64,000 bases of DNA from Heterorhizobium halophytocola (GCF_017873095.1 NZ_JAGGJU010000003.1:417633-481632), one strand, 5' to 3'. Shown: positions 8,671-18,254, counted from the stretch's first letter. Notes: generated from the sequence alone by a model not told the origin. Numbers and translations are program-made.

Positions 8671-11600
8671 TCCGCTTCATCGATCCGAAAATTCTCCAGT
8701 CCACGGCCGTCGCGCCGCTGACGGTCTCCAACGTGCCGCAGGGCATCGATGCCTTCCTGCTCGCCGAACTTGCGCGCGAGGGGCGGTCCGTCGCCTATAT
8801 CGTCTCCGACGGCCAGCGGCTCTCCGACGTCGAGCAGGTGATCGGTTTTGCAGCGCCTGAGATTCCGGTGCTGACCTTGCCGGCCTGGGACTGTCTGCCC
8901 TATGACCGCGTGTCACCGTCCGCCGATGTGTCGGCCAGACGGCTCGCCGCCCTGTCTGGACTGATGGCGCATGCGAAAAAGCCGCATCCGGCGATCGTGC
9001 TGGTGACGGTCAATGCGGCGCTGCAGAAGATGGCGCCGGCCGAGGTGATCGAGAGCCTGGGCTTTTCGGCGAGACCCGGCCAGCAGATCAAGCTGGAGGA
9101 CGTCGCCTCCCGGCTGGAGCGCAACGGGTTCGATCGCGTCGCCACCGTGCGCGAGGTCGGCGAGTTTGCCGTGCGCGGCGGCATTCTCGATGTTTTCGTC
9201 CCCGGTGCGGAAGAGCCGGTCCGGCTCGACTTCTTCGGCGATACGCTGGAGAGCATCCGTGCCTTCGATCCGGCAAGCCAGCGCACCACCGGACAGGTCC
9301 GCTCGCTCGATCTCAATCCGATGAGCGAGGTCACGCTGACGCCGGAGACGATCAGCCGGTTCCGCAAGAATTACCTGTCGCTGTTCGGTGCCGCCACCCG
9401 AGACGACGCGCTTTATGCCGCCGTGTCGGAAGGTCGGCGCTATGCCGGCATGGAACACTGGCTGCCGCTGTTCTACGAGAATGTCTGCTCGGTCTTCGAT
9501 TATCTCGACGGCTTCACCATCGTCACAGACCATACGGTACGGGAAGCCGCCGAAGAGCGCGCCAAGCTGATCCGCGACTATTTCGAGGCCCGGCATGCCT
9601 CCAGCGAACCGGGCAAGGGCCAGCTTTCCGGCGGCACGCCCTACAAGCCGATCCCGCCGGAACATCTCTATCTGGGCGCCGGCCAGTTCGGCCGCATGCT
9701 CGACACCGTCAATCCGATCCGGCTGACGCCCTTTGCCGAGCCGGAAAGCGGCGCGCGCCGCGTCGTCGAACTGCAGGCGCGGCAAAGCCCGCGCTGGGCC
9801 AAGGCGGCATTGGACGAAAGCGGCGAGGGCAGCCGCGTCAACGTCTTCGAGCAGGCGGTCAAATACGTCGCCAACAAGCGCGCCGACGGCTTCAAGGTCG
9901 TCATCACCGGCTGGTCCGAGGGATCGCTCGACCGGCTGCTGCAGGTGATGAACGAGCATGGCCTGGAGAACCTGACGCCGATCGCGGCGCTCAAGGATCT
10001 CGACACGCTGAAGAAGGGCCAGGCGGCGACCGCGGTCGTCTCGCTGGAGGCGGGCTTCGAGGCCGATGGGCTGATCGTCATCGGCGAGCAGGACATTCTC
10101 GGCGACCGCATGGTGCGCCGGACCAAGCGCCGCAAGCGCGCCGCCGACTTCATCTCGGAAGTGACCGCGCTGGAGGAAGGGTCGATCGTCGTCCATGCCG
10201 AACACGGCATCGGTCGCTTTATCGGGCTTCGAACGATCGAGGCGATCGGCGCGCCACATGCCTGTCTCGAATTGATGTATGCCGGCGAGGCCAAGCTCTT
10301 CCTGCCGGTCGAAAACATCGAGCTCCTGTCCCGCTACGGCTCCGAGACCTCCGACGCGCAGCTAGACAGGCTCGGCGGCGGCGCCTGGCAGATGCGCAAG
10401 GCCAAGCTGAAGAAGAACCTGCTCGACATGGCCGGCGGCCTGATCCGCGTCGCCGCCGAGCGGCTGACGCGCAGCGCCCCGACCCTGACCACCACAGAAG
10501 GCTTCTACGACGAATTTTCCGCCCGCTTCCCCTATGACGAGACCGAGGACCAGATGAACGCCATCGAGGCGGTCCGCGGTGATCTGGGAGCCGGACGGCC
10601 GATGGACCGGCTGATCTGTGGCGATGTCGGCTTCGGCAAGACCGAAGTTGCGCTGCGCGCCGCCTTCATCGCGGCGATGAACGGCGTTCAGGTGGCGGTC
10701 GTGGTGCCGACGACGCTGTTGGCCCGCCAGCATTTCAAGACCTTTTCCGAACGCTTCCGCGGCCTGCCGATCCGCATCCAGCAGGCCTCGCGCCTGGTTG
10801 GCACCAAGGAATTGAACCTCGTCAAGAAGGAGCTCGCCGAGGGCAAGACCGACATCGTCGTCGGCACCCATGCGCTGCTCGGCTCCAGCATCCAGTTTGC
10901 CAATCTGGGTTTGCTGATCATCGACGAGGAACAGCATTTCGGCGTCAAGCACAAGGAGCGGCTGAAGGACCTGAAATCGGACGTCCACGTGCTGACGCTG
11001 TCGGCGACGCCGATTCCGCGTACGCTGCAGCTGGCCATGACCGGCGTGCGCGAACTGTCGCTGATCACCACGGCACCCGTAGACCGCATGGCCGTGCGCA
11101 CCTTCGTGTCGCCCTTCGATCCGCTTGTGATCCGCGAAACGCTGATGCGCGAGCATTATCGCGGTGGCCAGAGTTTCTATGTCTGCCCAAGGCTTGCCGA
11201 TCTTCCGGAGATCCAGGCCTTCCTGCAATCGGATGTGCCGGAACTGAAGGTGGCGGTCGCCCATGGGCAGATGGCGGCAAGCGAACTCGAAGACATCATG
11301 AATGCTTTCTATGACGGGCGCTACGACGTGCTGCTGTCGACGACCATCGTCGAATCGGGCCTGGACGTGCCGACCGCCAACACCATGATCGTCCATAGGG
11401 CGGACATGTTCGGTCTCGCCCAGCTCTACCAGCTGCGCGGCCGCGTCGGGCGTTCAAAGGTGCGGGCTTTCGCGCTTTTGACGCTGCCGGTCAACAAGCT
11501 GCTGACGACCACCGCCGAGCGGCGGCTGAAGGTGCTGCAGTCGCTCGACACGCTGGGCGCCGGTTTCCAGCTGGCAAGCCACGACCTCGACATTCGCGGC

Positions 11601-12179
11601 GCCGGCAATCTGCTCGGCGAAGAACAGTCGGGCCATATCAAGGAAGTCGGCTTCGAGCTCTATCAGACGATGCTGGAAGAGGCGGTCGCCGAGGTAAAGG
11701 GCGATCCGGACATCCAGGACAGCAGCTGGTCGCCGCAGATCTCCGTCGGCACCTCGGTGATGATCCCGGACGAATACGTGCCGGACCTGCATCTGCGTCT
11801 GGCGCTCTACCGTCGTCTCGGCGAAGTGACCGAGCTCTCCGATATCGACGGTTTCGGCGCGGAGATGATCGACCGGTTCGGCCCCTTGCCGCCCGAGGTC
11901 CAGAGCCTGTTGAAGGTCGTCTATATCAAGGCGCTCTGCCGCAAGGCCAATGTCGAAAAGCTCGAGGCCGGGCCGAAGGGCGTGGTCGTGCAGTTCCGCA
12001 ACAAGGAATTCCCCAATCCGGCGGCACTTGTCGGCTATATCGGCAAGCAGGGCACCATGGCGAAGATCCGCCCCGACCATTCGGTCTTCCTCACCCGCGA
12101 CCTGCCGACGCCTGAAAAACGCCTGCAGGGCGCGGCCGTGGTGATGACGCAGCTGGCGGAGCTTGCGAAGGCGGTCTGA
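8667..12179 (+). CDS. mfd: Transcription-repair coupling factor
   Basis: Mfd displaces stalled RNA polymerase and recruits UvrA to damaged template strands. The 1170-residue protein has the full architecture: an N-terminal UvrB-like region, the RNA-polymerase-interacting (CarD-like) domain around EGSIVVHAEHGIGRFIGL, the helicase motor with Walker A GDVGFGKTEVALRAAF and the IIDEEQHFGV box, and the C-terminal TRCF domain (GQMAASELE and LRGRVGRSKVRAF lie in the motor). It is translationally coupled to sdhE. uvrA, its partner, lies about 20 kb downstream in this window. Confidence 0.97.
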   Translation: MIRFIDPKILQSTAVAPLTVSNVPQGIDAFLLAELAREGRSVAYIVSDGQRLSDVEQVIGFAAPEIPVLTLPAWDCLPYDRVSPSADVSARRLAALSGLMAHAKKPHPAIVLVTVNAALQKMAPAEVIESLGFSARPGQQIKLEDVASRLERNGFDRVATVREVGEFAVRGGILDVFVPGAEEPVRLDFFGDTLESIRAFDPASQRTTGQVRSLDLNPMSEVTLTPETISRFRKNYLSLFGAATRDDALYAAVSEGRRYAGMEHWLPLFYENVCSVFDYLDGFTIVTDHTVREAAEERAKLIRDYFEARHASSEPGKGQLSGGTPYKPIPPEHLYLGAGQFGRMLDTVNPIRLTPFAEPESGARRVVELQARQSPRWAKAALDESGEGSRVNVFEQAVKYVANKRADGFKVVITGWSEGSLDRLLQVMNEHGLENLTPIAALKDLDTLKKGQAATAVVSLEAGFEADGLIVIGEQDILGDRMVRRTKRRKRAADFISEVTALEEGSIVVHAEHGIGRFIGLRTIEAIGAPHACLELMYAGEAKLFLPVENIELLSRYGSETSDAQLDRLGGGAWQMRKAKLKKNLLDMAGGLIRVAAERLTRSAPTLTTTEGFYDEFSARFPYDETEDQMNAIEAVRGDLGAGRPMDRLICGDVGFGKTEVALRAAFIAAMNGVQVAVVVPTTLLARQHFKTFSERFRGLPIRIQQASRLVGTKELNLVKKELAEGKTDIVVGTHALLGSSIQFANLGLLIIDEEQHFGVKHKERLKDLKSDVHVLTLSATPIPRTLQLAMTGVRELSLITTAPVDRMAVRTFVSPFDPLVIRETLMREHYRGGQSFYVCPRLADLPEIQAFLQSDVPELKVAVAHGQMAASELEDIMNAFYDGRYDVLLSTTIVESGLDVPTANTMIVHRADMFGLAQLYQLRGRVGRSKVRAFALLTLPVNKLLTTTAERRLKVLQSLDTLGAGFQLASHDLDIRGAGNLLGEEQSGHIKEVGFELYQTMLEEAVAEVKGDPDIQDSSWSPQISVGTSVMIPDEYVPDLHLRLALYRRLGEVTELSDIDGFGAEMIDRFGPLPPEVQSLLKVVYIKALCRKANVEKLEAGPKGVVVQFRNKEFPNPAALVGYIGKQGTMAKIRPDHSVFLTRDLPTPEKRLQGAAVVMTQLAELAKAV

Positions 12180-12286
12180 CGGGGACACCAGAGCGGACGG
12201 GCGACAGTGGCATCGGCAGGCTCACCTTGTCGCCGGAGATCAGCTAACAGAGGCGATCGCTCATGGCAAAACCCCGGCGGACTGAA

Positions 12287-12793
12287 CTACCGACGTTCAT
12301 CGGGCCCTGATTCATCGCCATTTTCGATGTCCTTCGGCAGGATCAACGGTACGGCTGCGAGAATGATCAGGACAAGCACGGTCGAAAGGATCGCCGTTGC
12401 TTCCAGGCCGAGCCCTGCGATCACGCCGATGCCGGCCGTGGCCCAGATATTGGCGGCTGTGGTCAGCCCCTCGATCTGATGCCTCGACGAGCGCACCATG
12501 ATGGCGCCGGCGCCCAGAAAACCAATGCCCTGGATGATGCCCTGCAAGACGCGCGAAAGGTCGCCGGTCTGCATGCCGATCTGCAGCGGGCCGATGACGA
12601 AAAGAGCCGCGCCGACGGCAACCAGCATATGCGTCCGGACCCCCGCACTTCTGCGCTTGCGCTCCCGCTCATAACCGAGGATGCCGCCGAGGACCGCGGC
12701 AATGACAAGACGGACGGTGACAAGCGTGACGGTAGAGAGGTCAGGGAGATCGGAGAATTCCTGCGTGACACTCGACCAAAACTGCTCTCCCAT
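12287..12793 (-). CDS. MgtC/SapB family membrane protein
   Basis: A 168-residue membrane protein with the MgtC family core: the first helix (TVRLVIAAVLGGILGYERERKRR), then SAGVRTHMLVAVGAALFVIGP, the GIGFLGAGAIM motif and GLTTAANIWATAGIGVIAGLG. MgtC proteins are inner-membrane proteins linked to growth at low magnesium and to control of F-type ATPase in pathogens; the role here is unknown. The frame runs open further upstream, but the ATG at 12793 follows GGGGA and begins the conserved domain. It is convergent with mfd. The N-terminal extension in the longer frame overlaps a decayed EamA fragment and is not coding. Confidence 0.9.
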   Translation of the reverse strand: MGEQFWSSVTQEFSDLPDLSTVTLVTVRLVIAAVLGGILGYERERKRRSAGVRTHMLVAVGAALFVIGPLQIGMQTGDLSRVLQGIIQGIGFLGAGAIMVRSSRHQIEGLTTAANIWATAGIGVIAGLGLEATAILSTVLVLIILAAVPLILPKDIENGDESGPDERR

Positions 12794-12954
12794 CAGCTGT
12801 CCCCACTCTCGTTCTCGGATGTGTCTTTTCGACCCGGATACCATGCCGGGAGATCGGCGACAAATGTGCTTGAGACGGGGACAGGCAGGCGCACACCGGC
12901 AGGAGAGGATCAGGGCGTATCGAGCGCCTCGCAATTCCCCTCTATCGGCAGATA

Positions 12955-13022
12955 GCCGAAGAACAGATAGCCGAAGGCAATCGCCCAAAGCATCTCGCTG
13001 TACTGGATCGGACTGTTCACGG
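12955..13022 (-). pseudogene. Decayed fragment of an EamA/DMT transporter gene
   Basis: These 68 bases match 14625-14692 inside the intact EamA transporter gene at about 59 of 68 positions by eye. Read on the minus strand they encode SPIQYSEMLWAIAFGYLFFG, against GPIQYSQMLWAIAFGYLIFG in the intact protein. Similarity stops at both ends and the frame soon terminates. It is therefore a small remnant of a second, related transporter gene. Confidence 0.7.
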
Positions 13023-13201
13023 ACGAATTTTGCACTGGTCAGCCACCATGGAATCGGGCGAGGAAGGGGCAGGGCAAGCCCATGCCTCCCCCCTCCATCC
13101 GGGGCAGCATCGATCATGCAGGGTATTTGATTTCAGAGCCGACCTTTCGGGCGCTCGCATAAGGAGGGATTGCAAGAACGGCCCGCACAGGAGGTTCTTC
13201 A

Positions 13202-13921
13202 ATGGCATTATCCGCTCCCATATTCATGCTCAAACGAAAAGCCAAGCTGATGTCCCGCAGGGACAAGATGAAGCTTGGCGATGCTCTCGATCGCGTTGCG
13301 CGCGCCGAGGGCTATAACGCATGGAGCCATTTGGCCGGCTCCATCGGTACGGACGGGCGAACGCAGGATCTTGCGCAACTGGCGCGGTTTGTTGCCGGCG
13401 AAACCGTGCTGATCGGCGCCCGGCCAGGCCAGGGCAAGACACTGTTCGGATTGCGTCTTTTGATTGCCGCCGCGAAAACGGGTCGCACCGGCGCCTTCTT
13501 CACGCTCGATTATACGCAACGCGACTTTGACGCGCGGCTTTCACGGCTCGGGACAAACAGGGACCAGCTCGGGCCAGATTTTGCCTTTCACGATTCCGAC
13601 GGGATCAATGCGGACTATATCATCGCGGCCCTGGCTGAAGCCGGGGCTGGCAGCATTGGCGTCATCGACTATCTGCAACTGCTCGACCAGCGTCGCGACA
13701 ATCCACCCTTGCAGGACCAGATCGCGGCACTGAAGGCGTTTGCGAGGTCCAGCGGCGTCATACTCGTCTTCATTTCACAGATCGACCGAATGTTCGACGA
13801 CAGCGGACGGACACTGCCGGACCTCTCCGACATCCGGCTGCCAAACCATCTCGACCTCCAGCTATTCGACAAATTCGTCTTCCTGAATGCCGGTGAAACG
13901 GGTTTCCGGGACGCGGCGTAG
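13202..13921 (+). CDS. Stand-alone DnaB-like RecA-fold ATPase
   Basis: A 239-residue protein with Walker A GARPGQGKT at residues 72-80 and a Walker B strand VIDYLQL at 154-160, the same wording as in the DnaB helicase C-terminal domain (IDYLQL). The loop FISQIDR follows, also DnaB-like. There is no DnaB N-terminal domain. Residues 22-48 (MKLGDALDRVARAEGYNAWSHL, in pieces) instead form a short helical motif seen in proteins annotated as DNA helicase or glyoxalase-related. The ATG at 13202 follows a strong AGGAGG. It may act as an ATP-dependent regulator rather than a replicative helicase; the function is not established. Neighbouring genes give no clear pathway. Confidence 0.75.
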   Translation: MALSAPIFMLKRKAKLMSRRDKMKLGDALDRVARAEGYNAWSHLAGSIGTDGRTQDLAQLARFVAGETVLIGARPGQGKTLFGLRLLIAAAKTGRTGAFFTLDYTQRDFDARLSRLGTNRDQLGPDFAFHDSDGINADYIIAALAEAGAGSIGVIDYLQLLDQRRDNPPLQDQIAALKAFARSSGVILVFISQIDRMFDDSGRTLPDLSDIRLPNHLDLQLFDKFVFLNAGETGFRDAA

Positions 13922-13978
13922 ACGCGGCAATTCCGGGACGCGACCCGGCTGGCACGATCGGCTGCCTGGCATGCTCGG

Positions 13979-14371
13979 TCAACCCTCGGCCTTGCAGACC
14001 GCCTGCAGCTTGTTGCCGTCCGGGTCGCGGACATAGGCTGCATAATAGTTCGGGCCATAGTGTCGGCAAAGGCCGGGCTGGCCTTCGCTCATGCCGCCGA
14101 GCCTCAGCGCCTGCGCATGAAACTGGTCGACCTGATCGCGCGTGTCGGCGAGAAACGCCACATGCGTCCCGTTGCCCCAGGTGGCGGGTCGACCGTCGTC
14201 CGGCGGGTAGAGAAACAGCGTCGGCAACTCGCCGTTCTTCTCGTAGGCCGGCGCCTTTTCGGGCGGTCGTGGCAAGCGGGCGAAGCCGAGGACACCGAGG
14301 ACGCTGTCATAGAAGCGGATCGACCGGTCCTTGTCGTTCGTTCCGAGGGTGATGTGGCTGAGAACCGACAT
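13979..14371 (-). CDS. VOC (glyoxalase/bleomycin resistance-like) family protein
   Basis: A 130-residue single vicinal-oxygen-chelate domain with two beta-alpha-beta-beta-beta units. It opens with SHITLGTNDKDRSIRFYDSV (histidine in the first metal-ligand position) and closes with YYAAYVRDPDGNKLQAVCK (glutamate position replaced by glutamine in KLQAV). The ATG at 14371 gives the family N-terminus; the longer open frame is noncoding. VOC proteins include glyoxalases, dioxygenases and drug-binding proteins. Which applies here cannot be said, and the E-to-Q change at the usual last ligand argues against a standard glyoxalase I. Confidence 0.85.
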   Translation of the reverse strand: MSVLSHITLGTNDKDRSIRFYDSVLGVLGFARLPRPPEKAPAYEKNGELPTLFLYPPDDGRPATWGNGTHVAFLADTRDQVDQFHAQALRLGGMSEGQPGLCRHYGPNYYAAYVRDPDGNKLQAVCKAEG

Positions 14372-14456
14372 CGCATGCGCCTTTCGCCTAGCCTTGTCTA
14401 TACCCGGATAGAACCGGACTTTGCCGCGCGTGTCGATGCGACGGGCGCCTCCTGCG

Positions 14457-15398
14457 CTAGCCTTCAGTGCTCTCGTCTTCCGGCACCATCGCCAGCGCGC
14501 CTTCGGCATTCGGGCCGACCGACGGGGGCAGGGCGACGTCGCGGACGCGTTCGCGGGCGATGGTCATAAGGCCCGAGCCGACGATCAGCACGATGCCGGC
14601 GACCATCGGCAGGTCGATATGGTCGCCGAAGATCAGGTAGCCGAACGCGATCGCCCAGAGCATCTGGCTGTACTGGATCGGACCGATGACGGCCGCGGGC
14701 GCCCGGGCTGCGGCGAACATCATGAAGATATTGCCGACGCCGCCCAGGATGCCATAGGCGGCCAGCAGCAGCCAGTCGCTGCCGACCGGCGTCGCATAGT
14801 CCGGGATCATCGCGATACCGCAGATCACCAGTCCGCCCCAGAGGCCGGCGCCATACAGCGAGATATTCTTCTCGCTCGGCCCGATCGCGCGGTAGATGAC
14901 GATCGACAAGGCGCCGCCCATGCCGGCGAAGATCGCGCCCAGATGGCCGATCGACAATTCGCGAAAGCCGGGCCGGAGGACCACGAGCACGCCGAGGAAG
15001 CCGATCGCCACCGCCCCCCAGCGCCGGACCCCGACCGTCTCCTTCAGGAACACGACACTCATGATCGTCACGAAGGACGGTAGCAGGAAGATCAGGCAGA
15101 AGGCCTCGGCCATCGACAGATGGGTAAAGGCGGTGACCGATCCGATGATCCCGACGCCCGAGGCAAAGAAGCGGACGATCCACAGCGGCCAGTTGTTGGT
15201 GCGGAACATGTCGACATAGCGGTCGCCTTTCCGCAACAGGAAGGGCAGGCAGGCTATGCCGAACAGCGCGCCGAAAAAGCCGGATTCATAAGGCGTGATC
15301 CGCCCCTCGATGAGCTTGACCGAGGCGTCGGAGATCGAATAGGCGGCAAAACCTGCAAAGGCGATCAGGATACCGGTGAAAATGCTGTCGGCGCGCAC
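14457..15398 (-). CDS. EamA/DMT superfamily membrane transporter
   Basis: A 313-residue, strongly hydrophobic protein with about ten predicted membrane helices in two EamA repeats. Examples are the first helix (FTGILIAFAGFAAYSISD), SFVTIMSVVFLKE at the end of repeat one, and IQYSQMLWAIAFGYLIFGD with GIVLIVGSGLMTI at the end of repeat two. EamA proteins export amino acids, metabolites or drugs; the substrate is unknown. The helix carrying IQYSQMLWAIAFGYLIFGD is the region duplicated as a decayed fragment at 12955-13022. It lies upstream of the VOC gene on the same strand, separated by 85 bp. Confidence 0.9.
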   Translation of the reverse strand: MRADSIFTGILIAFAGFAAYSISDASVKLIEGRITPYESGFFGALFGIACLPFLLRKGDRYVDMFRTNNWPLWIVRFFASGVGIIGSVTAFTHLSMAEAFCLIFLLPSFVTIMSVVFLKETVGVRRWGAVAIGFLGVLVVLRPGFRELSIGHLGAIFAGMGGALSIVIYRAIGPSEKNISLYGAGLWGGLVICGIAMIPDYATPVGSDWLLLAAYGILGGVGNIFMMFAAARAPAAVIGPIQYSQMLWAIAFGYLIFGDHIDLPMVAGIVLIVGSGLMTIARERVRDVALPPSVGPNAEGALAMVPEDESTEG

Positions 15399-15461
15399 GG
15401 ACGAGATCCCTGACGATGGGGGGAGGCGTGATGCCCTGCTTAGGACCGCAGGTCCTGCGCG

Positions 15462-16133
15462 TCAATTCAGTTTATTGTGCGCTGCACTCTTCTCTTCGGC
15501 CAGCTCCCGGAAGGCACTGGCGAGCACCTGCTGCGGCTGGGCGCCGGAGACCGCATATTGCTGGTCGAGAATGAAAAAGGGCACGCCGTTGACGCCCATC
15601 TTCTGGGCAGCCTCGATCTCGGCCAAGACGTGGTCCGCATCGGCATCGCTGTCGAGCAGGCGGCCGATCAGCGCCGCATCGAGCCCGGCCGCCGTGGCAA
15701 TCTCCAGCAGAACGGCGCGGTCGCCGATATTGCGGCCTTCCTCGAAATTGGCCCTGAACAGGGCGGATACGACCGTGTCCTGATGTTCGCGGCTCTCGGT
15801 GCCGGCCCAGTGGATCAGGCGGTGGGCATCGAGCGTGTTCGGGCCGACCTTGATCGCGGCGAAGTCGAAGTTTATCCCGACCTCCTCGCCGAGCGCTGCA
15901 AGCTTGGCATGTGCCTCGTCCATCGCCGCCTTGCCGCCGAGCTTTTCGGCCAGCACCGTCTGGTGGTCGACGCCTTCGGCCGGATAGTCCGGATTGAGCC
16001 GGTAGGGACGCCAGTTGACGTCGATGCCGATCTCGTCCTGGACATCGGCGATCGCAAGATCGAGCCTGGCCTTGCCGAGATAGCACCATGGGCAGACCAC
16101 GTCGGAGACGATATCGATGGTGATGCGGGCCAT
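15462..16133 (-). CDS. DsbA family oxidoreductase (FrnE-like)
   Basis: A 223-residue thioredoxin-fold protein with the active-site CPWC at residues 14-17 (DIVSDVVCPWCYLGK). It has the insert and C-terminal features of the FrnE/DsbA-like group, such as NTLDAHRLIHWAG, GVNGVPFFILDQQYAVSGAQ and the final helix. There is no signal peptide, so it should be cytoplasmic, unlike true DsbA. FrnE-type proteins are disulfide oxidoreductases linked to oxidative stress in some bacteria; 2-hydroxychromene-2-carboxylate isomerases are related. The GVPFF cis-proline loop is present. The neighbours suggest no specific substrate. Confidence 0.9.
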   Translation of the reverse strand: MARITIDIVSDVVCPWCYLGKARLDLAIADVQDEIGIDVNWRPYRLNPDYPAEGVDHQTVLAEKLGGKAAMDEAHAKLAALGEEVGINFDFAAIKVGPNTLDAHRLIHWAGTESREHQDTVVSALFRANFEEGRNIGDRAVLLEIATAAGLDAALIGRLLDSDADADHVLAEIEAAQKMGVNGVPFFILDQQYAVSGAQPQQVLASAFRELAEEKSAAHNKLN

Positions 16134-16251
16134 GATGGGTCCTTTCAGGCACGTAAAGCGTGGGCGAGCCAGGCGTTGGATTGGTCGACGAGGTAGGTCA
16201 TCGCCACCGCAACTTCAATCGCCGATGGTTCGTTTTTGAGCGGGGTCGTGG

Positions 16252-18063
16252 CTATTTCTGTGCGCTCGCGTCATACCAGACCGGCAGCTGGTAGCCGTAG
16301 AGCGGCGTCTCGTCCGGATGTCCGATATGCTTCCAGTGCGCCACCCACTGGCTGTCGACATGGTAGAGCGGCACGACATAGTGGCCGGCGACCAGCAGGC
16401 GGTCGAGCGCCCGCACGGCGACCTCGAAATCCTCCTGGCTGCGCGCATCGACCAGCGCGTTGATCGCCTTGTCGACATTCGGATCGGCAACGCCGGCATA
16501 GTTGAAGGAGCCCTGCGCATCGCGCGAGGCGGAACCCCAGCGGTTAAACTGCTCGGCCCCCGGCGACAGCGAGGAGGTGTAGGACTTGACGATCATGTCA
16601 TAGTCGAAGCTGTTGGAGCGGGCCTGGTACTGGGCGTCGTCGACGGTGCGGATCGCCATGGCGACGCCGATCAGCTGCAAGGTGCGCTGGTAGGCGATCG
16701 CCATCTTTTCCTGATCGGGGCTCTGGGTCATCACCTCGAAAGCGAGCTGGCGGCCATTCTTGTCGACCATCTTCGCGCCCTTGATCGTGTAGCCCGCCTG
16801 TTTCAGCAGATTGACCGCCGCGCGCAGGTTCTTCCGGTCTGCGCCCGAGCCGTCACTGGCCGGAAGCGTGTATTCACCCTCGAGCAGCGTCGGCGGCATG
16901 GCTTTGGCGGCATCGCCCAGCAGCGCAAGTTCGCTGTCATTGGCCGCATTGCCATAGGCGCCGAGCGCGGAATTCTGCCAGAAGCTTTCGGTGCGCTGAT
17001 AGGCGCTGTCGAACAGGTTCTTGTTCAGCCAGTGGAAGTCGAAAGCGATCGACAGGGCTTCGCGCACCTTCTCGTCGGCAAAGATCGGCCGTCTCGTGTT
17101 GAAGACGAAGCCGAGCATGCCGGTCGGCAGGCCGGACTTGAATTCCTCCTTCACCACGTCGCCCGCGCTGGCGGCCGGAAAATCGTAGGCCCGCTCCCAG
17201 TGACCGGCGCTGCCGTCGGGATAGACATCGACATTGCCTTTCTTGAAGGCCTCGAACAGGGTGGAATCCTGGAGGAAGTAGGACACCGAAATTTCATCGT
17301 AATTGTCGAAGCCGACCTTGGAGGGAATGTCCTTGCCCCAATAGTTTGGGTCGCGTTCCCAGGTGATCTTCTCGCCTGGCTGCAGCGACTTGATCTTGTA
17401 CGGGCCGGAGGCGACGCGGCTTTCCAGCGACGACTGGTCGAAGCTGTCGGGATCGATCGCGTGCTTCGGCAGCACCGGCGACATGGCGATCAGCAGCGGT
17501 GTCTCGCGGTTGGCCTGGTCGTTGAAGGTGAAGCGCACGGTGTGCTCGTCGATCTTGTCGATCTTGTCGATCACCTTCATCCGGCTCGAATAGGGCGGGC
17601 GACCCTTGTCGGCGAGCAGGTTGAAGGAGAAGATCACGTCGTCGGCCGTCACCGGCTCGCCGTCGTTCCAGTGCGCCTTGGGGTTGAGGTTGAACTGGAT
17701 ATAGCTGCGGTCGTCGTCCCATTCGACGCTTTCGGCGAGCAGCGGATAGAGGCTGAAGGGTTCGGCTGAGCTCCGCTGCATCAGCGATTCATAGAAGAGA
17801 TTCCCGTATTCCGGGTCCCAGATGCCGCGGGCGCTTGTGCGCATGCCTTTCAGCACGAAGGGGTTCAGCGCGTCGAAGGTGCCGACCACCCCATAGGCGA
17901 TCTTGCCGCCCTTCTTGACGTTCGGGTCCGCATAGGAAAAATGCTGAAAGTCTGAAGGCAGCGCCGGGGCGCCATGCATCGCGATGCCACCGAGCGTTTC
18001 GGCCGATGCCGACGCCGGCAGGCCGGCGCAAAGGAGAAGGGTGGCAGCAAGGATCTGTCGCAA
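16252..18063 (-). CDS. ABC transporter extracellular solute-binding protein, family 5 (YejA-like)
   Basis: A 603-residue periplasmic binding protein of the peptide/nickel/opine class. It opens with a clear signal peptide (MRQILAATLLLCAGLPASAS, cut near ETLGG), then has the family features LNPFVLKG, WDPEYGNLFYESLM, FNLNPKAHWNDGEPVTADDV and LGFVFNTRRPIF. The wording resembles YejA of the YejABEF peptide importer. No permease or ATPase genes are adjacent on this strand, so it may be an orphan or serve a transporter encoded elsewhere. The stop is at 16252; the 118 bp before the DsbA-like gene hold nothing convincing. Confidence 0.92.
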   Translation of the reverse strand: MRQILAATLLLCAGLPASASAETLGGIAMHGAPALPSDFQHFSYADPNVKKGGKIAYGVVGTFDALNPFVLKGMRTSARGIWDPEYGNLFYESLMQRSSAEPFSLYPLLAESVEWDDDRSYIQFNLNPKAHWNDGEPVTADDVIFSFNLLADKGRPPYSSRMKVIDKIDKIDEHTVRFTFNDQANRETPLLIAMSPVLPKHAIDPDSFDQSSLESRVASGPYKIKSLQPGEKITWERDPNYWGKDIPSKVGFDNYDEISVSYFLQDSTLFEAFKKGNVDVYPDGSAGHWERAYDFPAASAGDVVKEEFKSGLPTGMLGFVFNTRRPIFADEKVREALSIAFDFHWLNKNLFDSAYQRTESFWQNSALGAYGNAANDSELALLGDAAKAMPPTLLEGEYTLPASDGSGADRKNLRAAVNLLKQAGYTIKGAKMVDKNGRQLAFEVMTQSPDQEKMAIAYQRTLQLIGVAMAIRTVDDAQYQARSNSFDYDMIVKSYTSSLSPGAEQFNRWGSASRDAQGSFNYAGVADPNVDKAINALVDARSQEDFEVAVRALDRLLVAGHYVVPLYHVDSQWVAHWKHIGHPDETPLYGYQLPVWYDASAQK

Positions 18064-18240
18064 GAGGCGGCCTTTCGTCTTTCTGTTCGGAATCGCGCAT
18101 GCACGGTTTTAAAAGCTTAGCACGGCCGTCCCATATTGGCAGCGTCGGCCCCCGGATAATGCGGGATCGTGGCGCCAGGGCGGCTGCGGATAAAGAAAAG
18201 CTGGAAATTCCGGTCCCTGCATTGTAACTGAATGCCTCAG

Positions 18241-18254
18241 ATGACCCAGGTCAT
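18241..18254. promoter_or_regulatory. Perfect palindrome upstream of the IalB-like gene
   Basis: ATGACC-CA-GGTCAT is a 6+6 inverted repeat with a two-base spacer, about 100 bp upstream of the start at 18356. It could be a regulator operator. No protein can be assigned and chance is not excluded. Confidence 0.3.

Noticed and set aside
16134..16251. Short minus-strand frame ending NAWLAHALRA ahead of the DsbA-like gene
   Set aside because: Only about 18 codons from its ATG; may be leader sequence or a gene remnant, with too little to support either.
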